This document shows, piece after piece, positions 60,680-64,000 of a stretch of DNA of 64,000 bases (position 1 is its first letter; every line of letters starts with the position of its first letter). Both the position numbers and the translations under genes were made by a program. The stretch spans positions 3,581,501 to 3,645,500 of the forward strand of contig JAJFZO010000028.1 of NCBI GenBank assembly GCA_021397835.1, written 5' to 3'. Below the pieces are notes generated by a model that saw nothing but the letters and a program-made list of their open reading frames with translations, ran no database searches and was not told the origin of the DNA. The DNA is from Moringa oleifera. Lineage: Eukaryota > Streptophyta > Magnoliopsida > Brassicales > Moringaceae.

Positions 60680-63600
60680 TTACCTGAATCCTAATATAAT
60701 GCTCCATATGTATTGCCCCAACTCTTGTCTAACATCATCAAGTTCAGACTGACTGTAGGTATCAATATCCATTAGCTATACATGTAAAAAATATAAAAGT
60801 TAGTACAATTATAATTTCAATATTATATACAACATTTTATAAAAACAAATTATTTAAAAACTTACTATTTTCGAGTATGGTGCATCATTGTTATGTCTGT
60901 TAATGATATCCCTCATGTATTTCATCACATAATATCCGCACTCATGGTTAGAAGGTTGACGTGGACACTGCATTAGCATAATTTAAATGTTACATTTTAT
61001 GACTAAAGATAATAAAATTTAATATAACATATGATCCATAATATAAATACCTTAGCAACAATACTTTGGCAATTCCGTCGGCTAACAGATAGCATGTCAA
61101 TTGCGAAAAACATTCTAAAAGAGCTAAAAAAAAAAAGAAAAAAGTTACTAATCTTGAAATTGCAATTACATATACTAATGTAAGTGTAAAATAATTAAAC
61201 TCACATGGACATGAGCATGTCTAACTCAGTGCGAGAACCACGCCCTAGAGGATCAAAAACTGTATATGTGAACGCCCACGGCTCAACAATCACCAACATC
61301 CAATGATGCCTAAATTATTAAGCAAATTAAATTATTAGTTATTTAACTAATGCAATTAAAAAAATTAAGTTCATGCTTACGCGCTGTTATATGGGAAGAT
61401 CACTACTCCTTTGTCACATGGTTGAGCTAATCTAGTTGCAATATGACGAGCTTGATCTTCTATCTTTATACCGCTCACAACTGATACCATCGATGGATCA
61501 GCAAATAAAATATTTTGATTGAAGTCCAGTGCAACCAAATCTTCGTAAAGTTTACTGAAAATATAAAAAACATATGTAAATGTGAATATGACATAATTGT
61601 AAGATCAATAAACTAATAAAAGAGTAAAACACGTACGCAATGTAAGCTTGAATGATAGTAACGCTTATCTCTTCCATGTGACAAAATTGTATTATATCTT
61701 CTCGCATCACATATATGGAGCCCTCATTAGCAAATACCTCTTTTTGTAAAGGAATAGTGATGACTCCATCATGATCCATTACCTTTGTGACATGCTCATG
61801 CAATACCTTCAATGATAATGGCAACCCAATAGAAGACAATTGTTGCAATGATGGTTGTTTCACCAATGTTGATGCTCTTCTAACTTGCAACTTTTGCATC
61901 TTTCCTCCATTCATTGACTAAAAATAAAATAGTTAAGAAGTCATATCCAATAAATAAACTAGAAAAATATCAACTTTTGATTTAAAATACCTCACAGTCA
62001 CGTGTGATGACCCAATCTCGTGGCCAAGCAACATGTGTGCCAACTGCTTCAAACACAGTAAAAATTTTTGCCTCTACTATTGGGCGAGGCAAACGAGCAT
62101 CGCCCCAAATAGCTACATCCACTATCACCCTAACATCTCCATCAAGCAGAGGATGCCCATGGATAGTTTGATTCATAGTAGTATCTATGAAAACTGATCC
62201 ATGGGCCACGATATCCTCTAAAGAATCAATGTACAAATCGCATTGTACACACTACAATGAATAATCAAAGCATAATTTAATGTCTTAAAACTTTAATTCT
62301 TTTCTTAAATAGAAATATAACATGTGACATACCTTACTACTGCATGATGTAGGCTTCGACGGACCAACTGGTGAAGGTTCAGGAGGCGATGTCGGACTTT
62401 TTTCATTATCATCTATTCCAGCTATGTTATTGCTAGCTCTACTTGAACGAAATGGCATTTGAATGATGTCCAGTTGGGTAGTAACTCTATCTAACACAAT
62501 GTCATCCAAAACATCTTTATGTTGCGAGAACCACTTCATCATGTTCATAAAACCTTCTTTATCATATGGTGCTTCATTTACTGGTACGATATATGTTTTC
62601 ATCTTCCCAAAATATGAGGTTATAGTTACCCCAGATCCCTGACCTCTAACACGACCAGGATGTTCAGGCGTGCCTAAAGCTTCTGTGAGGACATCATTCA
62701 CATGTACTGGTTTAAATGTATCTTGACTCTCCTGTGTCATTAACTCATCCTACAAGTCAAAATGCAATTGTTACATGAATGTGACATTTGAATAAATACA
62801 AATCAAATGAAAGTAAAGACTCATCAAATACGTACAATCCTTTCAGCACACTCTTTGGTCGCTGCATTTGTGTATCGTCCTTGTTTGTTACATCTTGCTG
62901 CTTTCCATAATGTAGCACGATCAATTTCTTCCTCAGTACCCAATGACTTCTTCTACAAGCAATCATACAAAAACATTTGATGTAGTTAATTAAAGTGAAC
63001 AAAATGGATCCAACACATGTTAAAAAATTTGTGCAAAAAAAAAAATTAATTGACTTACAAGTTCGATCTCTAACCCTGCAAATCCTTTTCGAGCAAGACG
63101 ATGATCATATATATTTTTCTTTCTTCTCTCTATTGCAACAATTCTCTTTCGCTATAATATAAACAAATAATCAATCTTCAGTGAAAGTTTCAAAAATGAA
63201 CATCTATATTTAGTTAATGTATTACCTGAAACTCCTCTGAAAGGCGAGAGTGCACAAATGCATGCCAAACATCTAAATCTATGAAACTTCTATATTCTGC
63301 TGGTGGCAGCCTCAAGTATTCTAGGTCGTCCATAAAAGGCAAGATGTATTTTCTCATAAGAATGGTTTTGAAGCTCCTCCATTTTTGTGCAGCAGATTGG
63401 AGTACATACCTTTTCAAAGTTACATCAATGTCATATGTCCCCTATAAAACACATGTACATAAATCAATGAAAACAAATCATGAGCATATAATTTAATTTT
63501 AAATGTAAGCACTTGCATATTTTATAAAACGTACCGAAATTGTTTCCCAAATCTTATTCTTTAACTCTTCTGGGACAGCATGCCAATTGTTAAGTGTAAT

Positions 63601-63798
63601 AGGCACTGTATGTCGTACAATGACACCAATATAGCTGTTCATCGTTGCACCATGCTTTCCGATTGGCTGTCCTTTCTCATTTAATTGGACTGATATCTTC
63701 TGTCCCATTGATCTACACTTAATAACATCAGGCATAATGGTAATGGCTTGTTTTTTGCATTTCTGTGAGGCATGAACAGGTTGATCTGATGAACTCAT
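60680..63798 (-). CDS. CACTA-encoded Transposase_24 (Ptta/En/Spm)-like protein with C-terminal ULP1-like protease, 12 exons
   Basis: Assembled from GT-AG sites, exons on the minus strand: 63798-63535, 63441-63226, 63151-63059, 62952-62836, 62749-62333, 62251-61991, 61917-61637, 61554-61381, 61309-61205, 61114-61051, 60967-60866, 60775-60680. They total 2,190 bases, 729 codons plus TAA, with no stop or frameshift and every junction phase agreeing. Residues about 35-230 match the plant Ptta/En/Spm (Transposase_24) family (NSYIGVIVRHTVPIT, W..VP.ELKN.IWE, QSAAQKWRSFK, HRLARKGFAGLE). Residues 370-456 form a conserved middle domain of such proteins, possibly DUF8039. Residues about 560-729 look like a ULP1/C48 cysteine protease: His610 (HHW), Asp627 (FDPLG), Gln668 and Cys674 (NHECGYY). 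The start is the first ATG after an acceptor; an upstream noncoding exon probably ends near 63,893. Role in transposition or deSUMOylation is inference. Confidence 0.8.
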
Positions 63799-64000
63799 TA
63801 AATCTGCAAGATAAATACCAGCAAATTAACAATACATATTCATAAAAACATATAAAGTTAAAAGCAATGAAAAGTAGCATGTAAAAACTTACTTCAACAA
63901 AAAAATAAAAAAAAAATATAAGGCATATGCAAAGTTTAACATTACTTGTCATATTAGTCAAACCCATACTCTTTCACCATCTTCCCTAGCATATATAACT

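Larger units (their letters stand above)
59451..64000 (-). mobile_element. CACTA (En/Spm-like) transposon, left terminus present, right end beyond the window
   Basis: CACTACAACAAAATAGCC at 59,451 is a typical CACTA terminal sequence. Directly inside it lies a hairpin-bearing array (to about 59,995), then a multi-exon transposon gene on the minus strand. A TNP2-type transposase would be expected to the right, outside this window. The sequence has far fewer lesions than the other elements here, suggesting recent insertion or selection. Confidence 0.75.

Noticed and set aside
63728..63967. Upstream coding start for the ULP1-type gene (MGLTNMTSN frame)
   Set aside because: Splicing from its donor near 63,893 to the 63,803 acceptor puts a stop before the main ATG, so this is more likely a 5'UTR exon.
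1..64000. tRNA, rRNA or organelle insertions
   Set aside because: Looked for cloverleaf arms and organelle-like gene stretches on both strands and found none I could support; only the primer-site matches to tRNA-Arg were seen.

Overview
The window is nuclear DNA of a flowering plant, very probably a eudicot. It is AT-rich and packed with decayed plant transposons, and holds one clear host gene, an intact microsomal oleate (delta-12) desaturase of the FAD2 type. I cannot name the species.

Layout. (1) About 1-38.9 kb is a graveyard of three Ty3/gypsy LTR retrotransposons of the Tat (Ogre/Retand-like) clade. E1 (minus strand, about 3.97-15.32 kb, low end unresolved) keeps recognisable gag, protease, reverse transcriptase, RNase H, a second RNase H and integrase, all broken by stops and frameshifts. 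E2 (minus strand, about 16.4-27.76 kb) is rearranged, with direct LTR copies and scraps of gag, RT and integrase. E3 (plus strand, 30.36-38.92 kb) has both LTRs, a tRNA-Arg-like primer site, gag and only scraps of pol. Several tandem arrays sit in or beside these elements, and plus-strand fragments resembling the 'putative gypsy type transposon' domain lie antisense to E2. (2) 39.2-42.7 kb is a decayed hAT DNA transposon. (3) 43.7-49.8 kb is the host island: a possible broken gene fragment, a 66-bp tandem triplication, the FAD2 coding exon (minus strand, 383 aa), a predicted 3.46-kb 5'UTR intron, a short noncoding first exon, a TATA box and a G-box. (4) 51.6-52.2 kb is a LINE reverse-transcriptase fragment. 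(5) 54.8-57.8 kb is a decayed CACTA element with TNP2-type transposase and palindromic subterminal sequence. (6) From 59.45 kb to the window end is a second CACTA element. It has a clear CACTA terminus, a 59-bp-period array in which every unit carries a perfect hairpin, and a gene that I could assemble into 12 exons with GT-AG junctions and an uninterrupted 729-codon frame. Its product joins a Ptta/En/Spm-type (Transposase_24) domain to a C-terminal ULP1-like cysteine protease with His, Asp, Gln and Cys in place.

How the parts work together. FAD2 is the only host function seen: it makes linoleate from oleate on phosphatidylcholine in the ER, and its leader intron probably contributes to expression. 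The rest is transposon biology. The most notable item is the right-hand CACTA element, whose protein gene looks intact while nearly everything else mobile in the window is broken. All domain calls come from reading the translations by eye; no database search was run.
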